Assembly: GCA_021827865.1 (NCBI GenBank)
Contig: JAKAUC010000013.1
Location: 434,001-498,000, forward strand
DNA from: an archaeon
Lineage (GTDB): Archaea; Thermoproteota; Nitrososphaeria; Nitrososphaerales; Gagatemarchaeaceae
DNA: 64,000 nucleotides
Reading direction: 5' to 3'
Below the pieces are notes generated by a model. That model was given only the letters and a program-made list of their open reading frames with translations. It was not told the origin of the DNA and did not search any database. Below are positions 16,908 through 25,837 of this stretch, piece after piece (the first letter of the stretch is position 1; the number at the start of each line of letters is the position of its first letter). A program made the position numbers and the translations under genes.

Positions 16908-17207
16908 ATGCCCAAGAGATATCTCCTGCTGATGGCCGACCGGGGTGTCTCAGAGGAGGAGCTGAGAGCTCTGTCGAAGTCCCTGGGGGGAGAGTCCGGC
17001 GGCCTGAAGGTCTTCGGGGTGGACGGGAACCCGCGGGCGGTAGTAGTCAAGACAACGGTGGAGGTCGCCCGGCGAATTAGGGAGGCGGGCGGGGTCAGCG
17101 GCGCAGGGGGGAGTAGGCTCGTCCCGGTGCTAACATCCGGCGCGGTAGGTAACCTCAAAAGGCGAGCCAGAGAGGCGGCCAACTATGTCCAAGTTCATGA
17201 GCGATGA
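16908..17207 (+). CDS. rnp2: Probable RNase P protein component 2 (Pop5-like)
   Basis: Ninety-nine residues resembling Pop5, the protein that supports the catalytic RNA of RNase P in tRNA 5' processing. Similar features are the start PKRYLLLMADRG, the central strand AVVVKTTVEVARRIREAGG, and an ending VLTSGAVGNLKRRAREA that resembles Pop5's (V/T)SGTI-KxLKR segment. Its neighbour, a COG1325 protein, is commonly linked with RNase P genes. The match is at pattern level only; another small RNA-binding protein is possible. Its 3' end overlaps the next gene by 23 bases. Confidence 0.55.
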   Translation: MPKRYLLLMADRGVSEEELRALSKSLGGESGGLKVFGVDGNPRAVVVKTTVEVARRIREAGGVSGAGGSRLVPVLTSGAVGNLKRRAREAANYVQVHER

Positions 17208-17562
17208 ATACATCTCGCAGGTGCAGTCGGCCTTGACTGCTGACCCGAAGTGGACCGAGACCACGAAGGGATTCAAGACGAGCGTGTCGTTCAACGTCAC
17301 AGATAGCGGCCAGAACTTCCTGATGACGGTGGAGAACGGGGCGACGGCGTTCCAGAAAGCTGAGCCAGGCGCCTCCGCGGAGTTCTCCTTCGACGGTACC
17401 TATGAGACCTGGTGCAAGGTAGCCAGGGGGGAGTTGGACCTTCAGTCGGCCGTCCTGAAGGGGCAGCTGAGGTTCAAGGGATCGCTCCCCAAGATCATCA
17501 TGTACAGGGAAAGGCTCACCAGGGTCGCCGAAATCATGAAAGACGTCCCGAAGGAATTCTAG
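17185..17562 (+). CDS. SCP2 sterol-carrier-like domain protein
   Basis: A 125-residue stand-alone SCP-2 domain, a hydrophobic-pocket fold that carries lipids or acyl-CoAs. Typical stretches are VSFNVTDSGQNFLMTVENG, AEFSFDGTYETWCKVARGEL and the conserved ending VLKGQLRFKGSLPKII. It overlaps the Pop5-like gene but points towards a convergent acyl-CoA gene group, and its function fits that cluster: it may deliver fatty acyl chains to the thiolase or acyl-CoA dehydrogenase next door. Confidence 0.85.
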   Translation: MSKFMSDEYISQVQSALTADPKWTETTKGFKTSVSFNVTDSGQNFLMTVENGATAFQKAEPGASAEFSFDGTYETWCKVARGELDLQSAVLKGQLRFKGSLPKIIMYRERLTRVAEIMKDVPKEF

Positions 17563-17990
17563 GCCCTGACGAAGACGTAGTAGGGGCTCCCGTCCGGGCT
17601 GGTCCTGGCCTCCACCTTCAGCTTCATCCCCGGGGAGGCGTCTTCGGCCCTGACCCCCTCCAGCCAGGCAAGCGCCCTGACCCCCCCTCCGAGCTCCGCT
17701 ATGGCGATGGTGTAGGACCCGTCAGCCGAGAAGCTCGCCGGGGCCACCATCACCTGGGTGAAGGTCACCAGGGTGGCGTCCCGGCCAAGGTCGACCCACT
17801 CGAACCCGCTCCCCATGCACTCGGGACAGTCTGACTGCGGCGGGAAGCTGACCTTCCCACAGCTCGTGCACTTCGTCGTGACGAACCTCCCTGCCCTGAG
17901 GGAGTCCCAGAACTCCCGGGTCTTGGAGATGGGGATGTTGAACCTGAGGGTGAGGGGCCTCCTCGAGTGGAGCGCAGGGGCTTCTGACAT
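17559..17990 (-). CDS. Zn-ribbon plus OB-fold protein (DUF35 type), thiolase partner
   Basis: A 143-residue protein with an N-terminal helix, a zinc ribbon (CTSCGK at about 40-45 and CPECMG at 54-59), and a C-terminal OB fold (LVTFTQVMVAP, YTIAIAELGGG). Proteins of this type are obligate partners of thiolases and HMG-CoA synthase in archaea, where they bind the CoA end and can channel acetoacetyl-CoA. It is 3 bases downstream of the thiolase gene on the same strand, the expected arrangement. Its stop overlaps that of the convergent SCP2 gene. Confidence 0.9.
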   Translation of the reverse strand: MSEAPALHSRRPLTLRFNIPISKTREFWDSLRAGRFVTTKCTSCGKVSFPPQSDCPECMGSGFEWVDLGRDATLVTFTQVMVAPASFSADGSYTIAIAELGGGVRALAWLEGVRAEDASPGMKLKVEARTSPDGSPYYVFVRA

Positions 17991-17993
17991 GGC

Positions 17994-19154
17994 TCAGTCC
18001 CTCGAATAGACTGTCACGTAGGCGTAGTGCCCAGTCCCCCCGATGTTGTGCGTGAGCCCCAGCCCCCTCCTGATGGGGGCCTGGTGGCTGCCGGCCTCCC
18101 CCCTCAGCTGCTTGGTTATCTCGACTGCCATGGAGACCCCGGTCGCCCCGATGGGGTGCCCCTTCGCCTTCAGGCCTCCGTCCAGGTTGACGGGTATCCG
18201 GCCGCCGAGCTCGGTCTGGCCTTCCCGGATCATCTTCGCCCCCTCCCCCTTCTTGCAGAACCCCAGGTCTTCGTAGGCCATCAGCTCCGCTATGGTGAAG
18301 CAGTCGTGGGCGGTCGCGACGTCGATGTCCCCCGGCGAGACCTTGGCCATCGCGTAGGCCTTCTTCGCCGCGTCGACGGCCGCCCGGAGCCCGACGTATC
18401 CGTCCCTCCTGCTGAGGTTCGCGGTATCGGATGAATAGCCCACCCCCCTGATCCAGACCGGGGCGTCGGTCAGCCTCCGGGCCAACTCCTCCGAGGCGAG
18501 GACCACGGCCGCCGACCCGTCCGACAGAGGGCAGGCGTCGTAGAGCTTCAGGGGCCAGGCGACCATCTGGGAGCCCAGCGCCTTCTCGAGGGTGATCTCC
18601 TTCTGGAACTGGGCCAGGGGATTCATGGCGCCGTACCGGTGCGCCTTCACGGACACCCTCGACAGGTCCTCCTGGGTGGTCCCGAACTTGTTCATGTGAG
18701 CAACGGCGTAGAGGGCGTAATAGGCGGGGAATGTCATCCCGTAGTTCTCGAACTCCCAGGTGTAGGAGCCGGCCCTCCCGATGAGCTCGACCGAGGTGGG
18801 GGTGTCCACCTCCGTCATCTTCTCCACCCCGACGGCCATGGCGACGTCCGTCTCGCCGCTGACGATGCTGTTGTAGGCGGCCTTCACCGCTGCGCTCCCG
18901 CTGGCGCAGGCCGCTTCCACTCGCATGGTCCCCGCCCCGCTCAGTCCCGCGTACTCGCCCACCACGACGGCGGGGAGCGACTCCTCATACCAGCCGCCGG
19001 CGCTCCCCACGACGACGTTGCCGATGTCCTTCCGGTCGACCCCGGCGTCATCGACGGCCTGCTTGATGGACTCGAAGGCGAGCTCGCCGATGTTGACATC
19101 GGTCCGCCTCCCGAAGCGGCTGTGGCCGATGCCCACCACGGCGACCCTGGTCAT
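17994..19154 (-). CDS. Thiolase (acetyl-CoA acetyltransferase, SCPx-like)
   Basis: Forms or cleaves 3-ketoacyl-CoA. Thiolase fold with catalytic Cys in VEAACASGSAAVKAAY (about residues 82-97) and catalytic His in LKAKGHPIGATGVSMA (about 335). The ending HNIGGTGHYAYVTVY is of the SCP2-thiolase type, without the classic second Cys. A CxxE-like DCFTIAELMAYEDLG also fits. Its partner DUF35 gene follows immediately, so the pair probably works as a complex. Whether it works in synthesis (mevalonate) or degradation cannot be read from sequence. Confidence 0.9.
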   Translation of the reverse strand: MTRVAVVGIGHSRFGRRTDVNIGELAFESIKQAVDDAGVDRKDIGNVVVGSAGGWYEESLPAVVVGEYAGLSGAGTMRVEAACASGSAAVKAAYNSIVSGETDVAMAVGVEKMTEVDTPTSVELIGRAGSYTWEFENYGMTFPAYYALYAVAHMNKFGTTQEDLSRVSVKAHRYGAMNPLAQFQKEITLEKALGSQMVAWPLKLYDACPLSDGSAAVVLASEELARRLTDAPVWIRGVGYSSDTANLSRRDGYVGLRAAVDAAKKAYAMAKVSPGDIDVATAHDCFTIAELMAYEDLGFCKKGEGAKMIREGQTELGGRIPVNLDGGLKAKGHPIGATGVSMAVEITKQLRGEAGSHQAPIRRGLGLTHNIGGTGHYAYVTVYSRD

Positions 19155-19209
19155 CGCAGGGGCGCCTCGGCCGTCGCCGGGAGGGCCCCGGTCCCCTCTT
19201 TGGTGGCCC

Positions 19210-20403
19210 TCAACCGAGCACGCCCATCTCTTTGGCCACTTCCTTCATTATGGTGAGCCTCTGGATGTCGTTTGTCCCCTCGTAGGTCTTGATTATCTGC
19301 GAGTCCCTGAGGATCCTCTCCACCTGGCTGGCTGTCGAGACGCCATAGGCCCCCATGATCAGCATGGCCATGTGGGCGTTCTTCTCGGCGGCCTCCGTCG
19401 CCGTTATCTTCGCAATGGAAGATGCCTTGATGAAGTCCTTCCCCTTCTTAGTCAGGGTGGCCGCCCAGTAGGTGAGGAGCCGGGCGGTGTGGACCGCAGC
19501 GGTCATTTCGGCTATCTTGAACTGGACCTGCTGGTAGCTCAGGAGGTAGGTGTCGAAGGTCTGCCTCTGGGTCGAGTAGTTCAGCGCCGCCTCGAGGGCG
19601 GCCTGGGCCAGCCCCGTCCCCTGGGCCGCGACCCCGACCCTCCCGTGGTCGTAGCAGGTGAGCGCGATCCTCACCCCCCTCCCAACCTCGCCGACCACGT
19701 TAGCCTCAGGGACCTCCAGGTTGTCGAACACCAGCTCCACAGGCTGGTCCCCCCTCAGGCCGATGACGTCGGTGCGCTGGCCGACGTTGAGCCCCTTCAT
19801 CCCCTTCTCGGCGATGAACGCCGTGATGCCGTGGTGCCTCTTCCCCCCCTCCATGGGGCTCGTCCTGGCGAAGATGAGGAACGTCTCCGCCTTGTCCCCG
19901 TTGGTGATGAACATCTTCTTCCCGTTGATCACGTACTTGTCCGCCTCCTTCCTGGCGTTGGTCGAGATGGCGGCGACGTCTGAGCCGGTCCCTGGCTCGG
20001 TCATCGCGTGGGCGGCTATCTTCTCGCCCTTCGCAATGGGGATGAGATACTTCCTCTTCTGCTCCTCGGTCCCGAACATGAAGATCGGGGTAGAGACCAG
20101 GTACGTGGCGCCGACGACGGCTGAGAAGGCCGCGGAGAACCGGGCGATCTCTTCGGTGGCCAAGACCAGGGAGAGGTCGTCTCCAGCGCCCCCGCCGTAC
20201 TCCTCGGGGAAGGGGATGCCGAAGAGGCCGAGGGCGGCGGCCTTCTTGACGAGTCCCATGTCCATCTGGTTCTCCCTGTCTATCCTCTGGGTGGCCGGCG
20301 CGAGCTCCTTCTCGGCGAACTCCCTGACTGCCTGGCGGAAGGCCTCCTGCTCCTCTGAGATCGTGATCGCATAGTCGGACGGGCTGGGCGATAGGGTGCT
20401 CAT
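19210..20403 (-). CDS. Acyl-CoA dehydrogenase
   Basis: FAD enzyme that introduces the 2,3 double bond into acyl-CoAs. Domains: N-terminal helical (EEQEAFRQAVREFAEKEL), middle beta domain with AHAMTEPGTGSDVAAI and YVINGKKMFITNG, and a C-terminal helical bundle with GRVGVAAQGTGLAQAALEAAL and the ending IIKTYEGTNDIQRLTI, where the Glu in YEGTN is the expected catalytic base. ATG 20403 is preferred to the track's GTG 20418, since a TATA-like cgtatatacgg (minus strand, about 20427-20436) is 28 bases upstream. Substrate unknown. Confidence 0.94.
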   Translation of the reverse strand: MSTLSPSPSDYAITISEEQEAFRQAVREFAEKELAPATQRIDRENQMDMGLVKKAAALGLFGIPFPEEYGGGAGDDLSLVLATEEIARFSAAFSAVVGATYLVSTPIFMFGTEEQKRKYLIPIAKGEKIAAHAMTEPGTGSDVAAISTNARKEADKYVINGKKMFITNGDKAETFLIFARTSPMEGGKRHHGITAFIAEKGMKGLNVGQRTDVIGLRGDQPVELVFDNLEVPEANVVGEVGRGVRIALTCYDHGRVGVAAQGTGLAQAALEAALNYSTQRQTFDTYLLSYQQVQFKIAEMTAAVHTARLLTYWAATLTKKGKDFIKASSIAKITATEAAEKNAHMAMLIMGAYGVSTASQVERILRDSQIIKTYEGTNDIQRLTIMKEVAKEMGVLG

Positions 20404-20508
20404 GAGATGAGAGGGCACCCCCGGCCGTATATACGCGATTACTTTTGGTAACCTCGCTTTCCAGTGGAAAGACCCTTAAGCCGGCCGTCGCAAACCGGGT
20501 ACCGGAGC

Positions 20509-22503
20509 ATGGCCATCGAGCGGGTGACGGTGATCGGGGCGGGTGACATGGGCCACGGGATCGCAGAGCTCTTCGCGGTCAGCGGCTACAGCGTGACACT
20601 GATGGACAAGTTCCCCCAGGCGCTCGAAAGGGCCCAGGGGAGGATCGCTGCGAGCCTGGACAAGCTGGCGGAGAAGGGGAGGATAACCAAGGAGCAGTCT
20701 GAGGGTGCGAAGTCGAGGATAGCGTACTCCAGCGACATGGGGAAGGCGGTCTCGGCGGCCGACCTCGTGGTAGAGGCTGTCCCCGAGTCGGTGGAGCTGA
20801 AGAAAGCGGTACTGGGCGAGGTCTCGGCGTCTGCTCCTGCCGGCGCCATCTTCGCATCGAACACCTCGAACATCAGGATTTCGGACCTGGCTGAGGCGAC
20901 CGACAGGCCGGAGAGGACGGTTGGGATGCACTTCTTCAACCCGCCCATGCTGATGAAGCTGGTCGAGGTGATTCCGGGGAAGAAGACTGACCCGGCCGTC
21001 GTCCAGGGTGTGGTCGACGCCTGCGCGAAGCTGGGCAGGACCGCGGTCAGGGTGCTGAAGGACTCCCCCGGGTTCATAGTCAACAGGATCAACGCGGCTG
21101 ATACTCTGTTCTTCTGCCTCCTCCTCGACAGAGGGGTCGCCAGCCCTGCGGAGATAGACACCTTCGCGAGGGGGCAGGGGCTCCCCATGGGGCCATACGA
21201 GCTCCTCGACTTCGTTGGCGTAGATGTGGGGGCAGACTCCCTCGCCTACTTCGCTTCCGCCCTCTCGCCGGAGTATGGCAGGGGGACGACCTTCGCGCGG
21301 ATGGTGAAGGAGGGACGCCTCGGGAAGAAGGCCGACAGGGGGTTCTACGACTGGTCGAGCGGGAGGGCCGAGATCCCGAAGGTGGAGGCCACCGACAAGG
21401 TCTCGATCATGGACATCTTCGCCCTCGAGATCAACGAGTCGGTGAAGCTGCTGGAGGAAGGGGTGGGGACCCCCGACGACATAGAGAAAGGGGTCGTCCT
21501 GGGGATGAACAGGCCGTTCGGGCCGATCTCGGTCGCAAAGGACCTTAGCAACGCTGAGGTCAAGGCGAAGCTCGAAGAGCTGTCGGCGAAGTACGATTGC
21601 TCGTTGTTCGCCCCCGCGCGCTCGATAGTCGAGGGGAAGCTCCGCGACGCCATCGAAGGGAGGCTGGCCGCCGCGCCTGGGCAGAGGGCTGCCGCGGCCT
21701 CCGTTGAGGGCGCGGGTCCAACCAGGACTGAGGGGGCCATCCGCCTAGAGAGGCTCGAGGGGGGAGTCGCCAGGGTCGTCATAGCCAGGCCCAGGCTGAA
21801 CCTGATCAACGGCGAAGTCCTCGACGGCCTGGACGGCATCGTCACAGAGCTGTGGAGCGACCCCGGGGTGAGGGTGGTGCTGGTGACCGGGGAGGGGGGC
21901 GTCTTCTCGGCGGGCTTCGAGATGACGAAGTTCGTCTCGAATGCGGCCGGGATGATGGAGTTCGCGAGGAAGGGAGAGCGGACCATGAGACGCCTGAGCG
22001 AGATCCCCAAGATCACGATAGCGGTCCTGAAGGGCTACGCCCTGGGCGGGGGGCTTGAGCTGGCCCTGTCCTGCGACCTGAGGCTCGCCACAGAGGACGT
22101 CGAGCTCCGGTTCCCCGAGCTGACCCGCGGGCTGGTGCCGGCGTGGTCCGGGACCCAGAGGCTGTCGCGCTTGGTCGGCCTGTCGCGGGCGTCGTCGATG
22201 ATACTCGCCTGTGAGAGCGTCCGGGGGAGGCGGGCCTACGAGATAGGCCTGGTGAACCAGGTCGTCCAGGCGGGGGACATCGACGAGCAGGCGGTGAAGT
22301 ACGCGACGGGGCTCGCGGCCTCCGAGGCCCCGGTGGCCGTCATGTTGGCGAAGAAGCTGCTCAACAAGGGGACGGAAGTTCCCACGGACGTTGGGCTGGA
22401 GATGGAAGAGATGGCGGCTGGGGTCCTCTTCGGGACCGAGGACCTGAAGGAGGGGATATCGGCTTTCCTGGGGAAGAGGAAGCCGGAGTTCAAGGGGAAG
22501 TGA
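20509..22503 (+). CDS. Fused 3-hydroxyacyl-CoA dehydrogenase / enoyl-CoA hydratase
   Basis: Two-domain enzyme of 664 residues, carrying two consecutive steps of beta-oxidation or of the reverse route from crotonyl-CoA to acetoacetyl-CoA. N-terminal NAD loop VIGAGDMGHGIAELFAVSG, catalytic HFFNPPMLMKLVEVIPGKKT, then DSPGFIVNRI. The hydratase part (from about residue 410) has GYALGGGLELALSCDLRLA and FPELTRGLVPAWSGTQRL; both catalytic Glu positions, 20 apart, are kept. The same domain order is seen in crenarchaeal crotonyl-CoA hydratase/3-hydroxybutyryl-CoA dehydrogenase. Start is ATG 20509; a TATA-like cccttaagcc is about 33 bases before it. Confidence 0.93.
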   Translation: MAIERVTVIGAGDMGHGIAELFAVSGYSVTLMDKFPQALERAQGRIAASLDKLAEKGRITKEQSEGAKSRIAYSSDMGKAVSAADLVVEAVPESVELKKAVLGEVSASAPAGAIFASNTSNIRISDLAEATDRPERTVGMHFFNPPMLMKLVEVIPGKKTDPAVVQGVVDACAKLGRTAVRVLKDSPGFIVNRINAADTLFFCLLLDRGVASPAEIDTFARGQGLPMGPYELLDFVGVDVGADSLAYFASALSPEYGRGTTFARMVKEGRLGKKADRGFYDWSSGRAEIPKVEATDKVSIMDIFALEINESVKLLEEGVGTPDDIEKGVVLGMNRPFGPISVAKDLSNAEVKAKLEELSAKYDCSLFAPARSIVEGKLRDAIEGRLAAAPGQRAAAASVEGAGPTRTEGAIRLERLEGGVARVVIARPRLNLINGEVLDGLDGIVTELWSDPGVRVVLVTGEGGVFSAGFEMTKFVSNAAGMMEFARKGERTMRRLSEIPKITIAVLKGYALGGGLELALSCDLRLATEDVELRFPELTRGLVPAWSGTQRLSRLVGLSRASSMILACESVRGRRAYEIGLVNQVVQAGDIDEQAVKYATGLAASEAPVAVMLAKKLLNKGTEVPTDVGLEMEEMAAGVLFGTEDLKEGISAFLGKRKPEFKGK

Positions 22504-22509
22504 GGGCGC

Positions 22510-23703
22510 CTGGTCGAGCTCAAAGACGCATACGTCGCGGACTACCTGCGAATCCCCTTCTCTAGGTCGAGGCCCTCCCAGCCTGAGAGGGACGTGTACA
22601 ATTCAGTCAGGATGGACTACGCCTTGAGCCTCCTCATACGCAGGATTCTGGAGAAGACGACGTTCAGGCCCGAAGAGGTCGGGGACGTGGTGACCGGATG
22701 CGCCTTTCAGACCGGGGAGAACTGGCTCTACGGCGGGAGGCACCCCGTCCTCCTGGCCGGGCTCCCGGTCACGGTGCCTGCCATGGCCATGGACAGGGCC
22801 TGCGCCTCGTCCATGAACGCAGCCGCGGAAGGGGCGATGGAGGTCATGACAGGGAACTCGGACGTCGTCCTCGCCGGGGGGATGGAGCACCTCACCCACG
22901 TCCCGATGTCCAACAACCCCGCCCTGGCGCCTAACACGCGGCTCCTGACCCGGCCGGAGTACATGAAGTACCAGATGAGCGCGGGATACTCGATGGGGCT
23001 CACGGCGGAGAAGCTCGCCGAGCAAGAAGGGTTCACGCGGGAGGAGATGGACCGGTTCTCCATGGGGTCGCACGTGAAGGCGGCGAAGGCCCTGGACCAA
23101 GGCTGGTTCAGAGGGGAGCTGCTCGACATGAAGGTGGAGGTAGACGGGGAGGAGCGTGTCATCGACGTCGACCAGAGTATAAGGAGGGACACGACACTGG
23201 AGCAGCTGGCCGCCCTCCAACCGTCGTTCAAGTCCGGCGGACTGATCACGGCCGGGAACTCGTCCCCTCTCAACGCCGGGGCGTCCATGGTCGCCCTCGC
23301 ATCCAAGGAGAAGCTTGAGGAGCACGGGGTCAAGCCCCTGGCCAGGATAGTGTCCATGGGCTGGGCCGGGGTAGACCCGAGCGTCATGGGGAAGGGCCCG
23401 GTGCCCGCGTCCCAGAAGGCGCTGGCGAAGGCCGGTATCAGGGCGGAGCAGGTAGACGTCTGGGAGATCAACGAGGCGTTCGCAGTCGTGGTGCTTTACG
23501 CCGTCCGAGAGCTGGGGCTGGACCCGGCCAGGGTCAACGTACACGGAGGGGCCGTAGCCATAGGGCACCCTCTCGGCGCTTCTGGCGCCAGGCTCGTGGG
23601 GACCCTGGCGAGGGAGCTTTCCCAGAGCGGGAAGGAGTACGGCATGGCAACCCTATGCGTGGGGGGCGGGCAGGGATTCTCCATCCTGCTGCAGAGGGCC
23701 TAG
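22510..23703 (+). CDS. Thiolase (acetyl-CoA C-acyltransferase), probable CTG start
   Basis: Classic degradative-type thiolase: catalytic Cys in DRACASSMNAAAEGAM, catalytic His in GGAVAIGHPLGASGARLV, and second Cys in ATLCVGGGQGFSILL. The track starts at GTG 22594, but conserved N-terminal sequence is already coded upstream (KDAYVADYLRIPFSR). No ATG, GTG or TTG exists between the previous stop (22501-22503) and 22594; the best candidate is CTG 22510, preceded by gaggg. That gives 397 residues, the normal length. The gene is in the same frame as the preceding dehydrogenase/hydratase, with only a TGA and two codons between. Confidence 0.85.
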   Translation: MVELKDAYVADYLRIPFSRSRPSQPERDVYNSVRMDYALSLLIRRILEKTTFRPEEVGDVVTGCAFQTGENWLYGGRHPVLLAGLPVTVPAMAMDRACASSMNAAAEGAMEVMTGNSDVVLAGGMEHLTHVPMSNNPALAPNTRLLTRPEYMKYQMSAGYSMGLTAEKLAEQEGFTREEMDRFSMGSHVKAAKALDQGWFRGELLDMKVEVDGEERVIDVDQSIRRDTTLEQLAALQPSFKSGGLITAGNSSPLNAGASMVALASKEKLEEHGVKPLARIVSMGWAGVDPSVMGKGPVPASQKALAKAGIRAEQVDVWEINEAFAVVVLYAVRELGLDPARVNVHGGAVAIGHPLGASGARLVGTLARELSQSGKEYGMATLCVGGGQGFSILLQRA

Positions 23704-23706
23704 GCC

Positions 23707-24849
23707 CTACTGGACGGCGCCCTTCGACTTCAGCCGCTGCGTGACCGCGCGGGAGTAGCCGAGCGACTTCATGATGGAGTCGGTGTCTCCACCCAAGTCT
23801 GGGGCCGCCGTGAACGGTTTCGTCCTCATGGCGGGGACGGTCCTGACCGGGCCGTTGAGGACGTCGTCGCGCCCTGTCCCCGCCAGCATCCCGAGGCTCT
23901 TGGCCCAGTCGCTGGCGAGAGCCTCTTCGACGGTCAGGACGGGCGTCGCGCAGGTGTCCCTGTCCATGAGCAGCTTCGCCCACTCGTCCCTCGTCCTGGT
24001 GGCGAAGATCCGCCCCAGCTCGGAGGCGACGCGGCCCCTCTCCTCCTCGGTGCCGAACCTCATCTGCTCGAGCTCCGGGACCCCGAGCGATGCCACCAGG
24101 TTGCGCCAGAAGGCCGGCTCTATGGCGGCGACGGCCATGTACCTGCCGTCGGAGGTCCGGTACAGGTTGTAGTATGGAGTTGAGCCGAAGATGAGGCTGT
24201 TCCCCTCGGTGGGCGCGCGGCCCGTCGCCAGGTAGACGGAGGCGGGGAGCACCATCCAAGAGATCAGTGAGCCCACTATGGGCACGTCTACGAAGACCGG
24301 CCTCCTTCGGCCGGCGAGGGCCCCAAGGATCCCCAGGGCCGCATACATCCCAGACGCCAGGTCGCCAAGCTGGAGGAGGGGGACCTCCGCCCTGGTCGAG
24401 TATGCGAGGGTCCCAGCCATCGCCTGGAAGTTTATGTCATGCCCAGGCATGGAGCTGAGCCTGATATCCTGGCCGTAGGTCGATATCGAGCAGTAGACGA
24501 TCTTGGGGCTCACCCTCTTCACCTGAGGGAAGGAGAGCCCGAGCCGGGTCATGGCGCCGGGCCTGAAGCCCTCCACGAAGACGTCGGCGGTGCGGAGGAG
24601 CCGGCGCATCACAGCCTTCCCCTCGGCCGACTTCAGGTCGATCCCGATACTCTTCTTGTTCCTGTTGACTGTGGCGTGCACCGGGCTCCTCCCGTCCTTC
24701 GTGGGAGGGGTGGCGCGCATGTAGTCCCCCAGGCCCGGCTGCTCGACCTTGATCACCTCGGCGCCCATGTCTGAAAGTATCATGGTGCAGAACCCTCCGG
24801 GGAGGAGCCGGGTGGCGTCGACCACCCTCACGCCGTCGAGGAAGCCCAA
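23707..24849 (-). CDS. Family III CoA-transferase / alpha-methylacyl-CoA racemase-like (CaiB/BaiF)
   Basis: Transfers CoA between carboxylic acids or racemises 2-methylacyl-CoAs. Family III features: start LDGVRVVDATRLLPGGF, SDMGAEVIKVEQPGLGD, NRNKKSIGIDLKS, FVEGFRPGAMTRLGLS and the LGDLASGMYAALGILGAL stretch with the expected catalytic Asp. The C-terminal domain (STPYYNLYRTSDGRYMAVAAIEPAFW) is complete; 380 residues is the usual length. It converges on the thiolase, with 3 bases between stops, and fits the acyl-CoA gene set around it. Transferase versus racemase cannot be told. Confidence 0.9.
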   Translation of the reverse strand: MGFLDGVRVVDATRLLPGGFCTMILSDMGAEVIKVEQPGLGDYMRATPPTKDGRSPVHATVNRNKKSIGIDLKSAEGKAVMRRLLRTADVFVEGFRPGAMTRLGLSFPQVKRVSPKIVYCSISTYGQDIRLSSMPGHDINFQAMAGTLAYSTRAEVPLLQLGDLASGMYAALGILGALAGRRRPVFVDVPIVGSLISWMVLPASVYLATGRAPTEGNSLIFGSTPYYNLYRTSDGRYMAVAAIEPAFWRNLVASLGVPELEQMRFGTEEERGRVASELGRIFATRTRDEWAKLLMDRDTCATPVLTVEEALASDWAKSLGMLAGTGRDDVLNGPVRTVPAMRTKPFTAAPDLGGDTDSIMKSLGYSRAVTQRLKSKGAVQ

Positions 24850-25013
24850 CGGTATCCCGGCTGGGGCTGCTCAAATAAAGGCTAAATTCCAGGTCGGCGC
24901 CCATCCCCCGACGATGAGGTGAACGCCGTCCCAGTCATAGCCCGGAGTAAGCTCCCGGGCAGATGATGAACTCGCGACGATACTGAGTCAATAACAATCG
25001 ATGGAGCTTTGCC

Positions 25014-25811
25014 ATGGACACATTCGAGCGGTTGGTGGCGGAAGCCTGGGCCCGGCCGTTCCAGGGCTGGGACTTCAGGTTCCTCGACGGCAGGTACGTC
25101 GAAGGGAGGACGTCGTGGGACTACCCCAAGCTGCTCAGGACGAAGATGGCGGGCTCGGGGGCCTACCTTGACCTGGGGACCGGAGGCGGCGAAATCGTGT
25201 CCGCGCTGGCCCCGCTCCCCCCTCGGTCGGTGGCGACCGAAGGCTTCCGGCCGAACCTGCAGGTGGCGCTAAGGAAGCTTTCTCCCCTCGGAGCGGACGT
25301 CGTGTTCTCCTTCTGCGACGACAACACAGCCCCGGGGGAGCCGCGCGGGGCGCTCCCCTTCCGCGATGGGGCATTCGACCTGATTAGCGATCGGCATGAA
25401 GCATTCGTTGCCGCGGAGGCGGCGAGGGTCCTCCGCCCCGGCGGGACCTTCATCACCCAGCAGGTGGGCCCGGACAACGACCAGGAGCTGGCTCTGCTGC
25501 TGGGCGAGCCAGAAGCGGAGGGGAGGCGTTGGGACCTCGCAGAGGCCCTGACCCAGGTCAGAGAAGCTGGCCTGAGGGTGACAGAGAGCTGCGAGGAGAA
25601 GGTGAGCTCGAGATTTCTGGACGTGGGGGCCCTGGCATACTACCTGAAGGCCGCCGGCCCGCTGGAGTTCGAGGAGGCCGACCTCGCGACGGTGGAGAGG
25701 AGCCTGAGGGAGGCAGACGCGGAGATACAATCGGAGGGCTCCTTCGAGGTCACCACCGCGCGCTTCTACCTCGTGGCCGAGAAGCTGGAAGAGAGCCCCT
25801 CCCAACATTAA
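25014..25811 (+). CDS. Class I SAM-dependent methyltransferase
   Basis: Methyltransferase fold of 265 residues: motif I YLDLGTGGGEIVSALA (about 49-64), acidic loop VATEGFRPN, FRDGAFDLISDRHEAF where the post-I strand lies, and EAARVLRPGGTFITQQV (motif III). The C-terminal region EKVSSRFLDVGALAYYL is the cap seen in small-molecule methyltransferases. Substrate unknown. It begins a short plus-strand run with the ribbon-helix-helix gene 26 bases downstream. Confidence 0.85.
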   Translation: MDTFERLVAEAWARPFQGWDFRFLDGRYVEGRTSWDYPKLLRTKMAGSGAYLDLGTGGGEIVSALAPLPPRSVATEGFRPNLQVALRKLSPLGADVVFSFCDDNTAPGEPRGALPFRDGAFDLISDRHEAFVAAEAARVLRPGGTFITQQVGPDNDQELALLLGEPEAEGRRWDLAEALTQVREAGLRVTESCEEKVSSRFLDVGALAYYLKAAGPLEFEEADLATVERSLREADAEIQSEGSFEVTTARFYLVAEKLEESPSQH

Positions 25812-25837
25812 TAGCGCCAACGCAGGCGACAACACCG

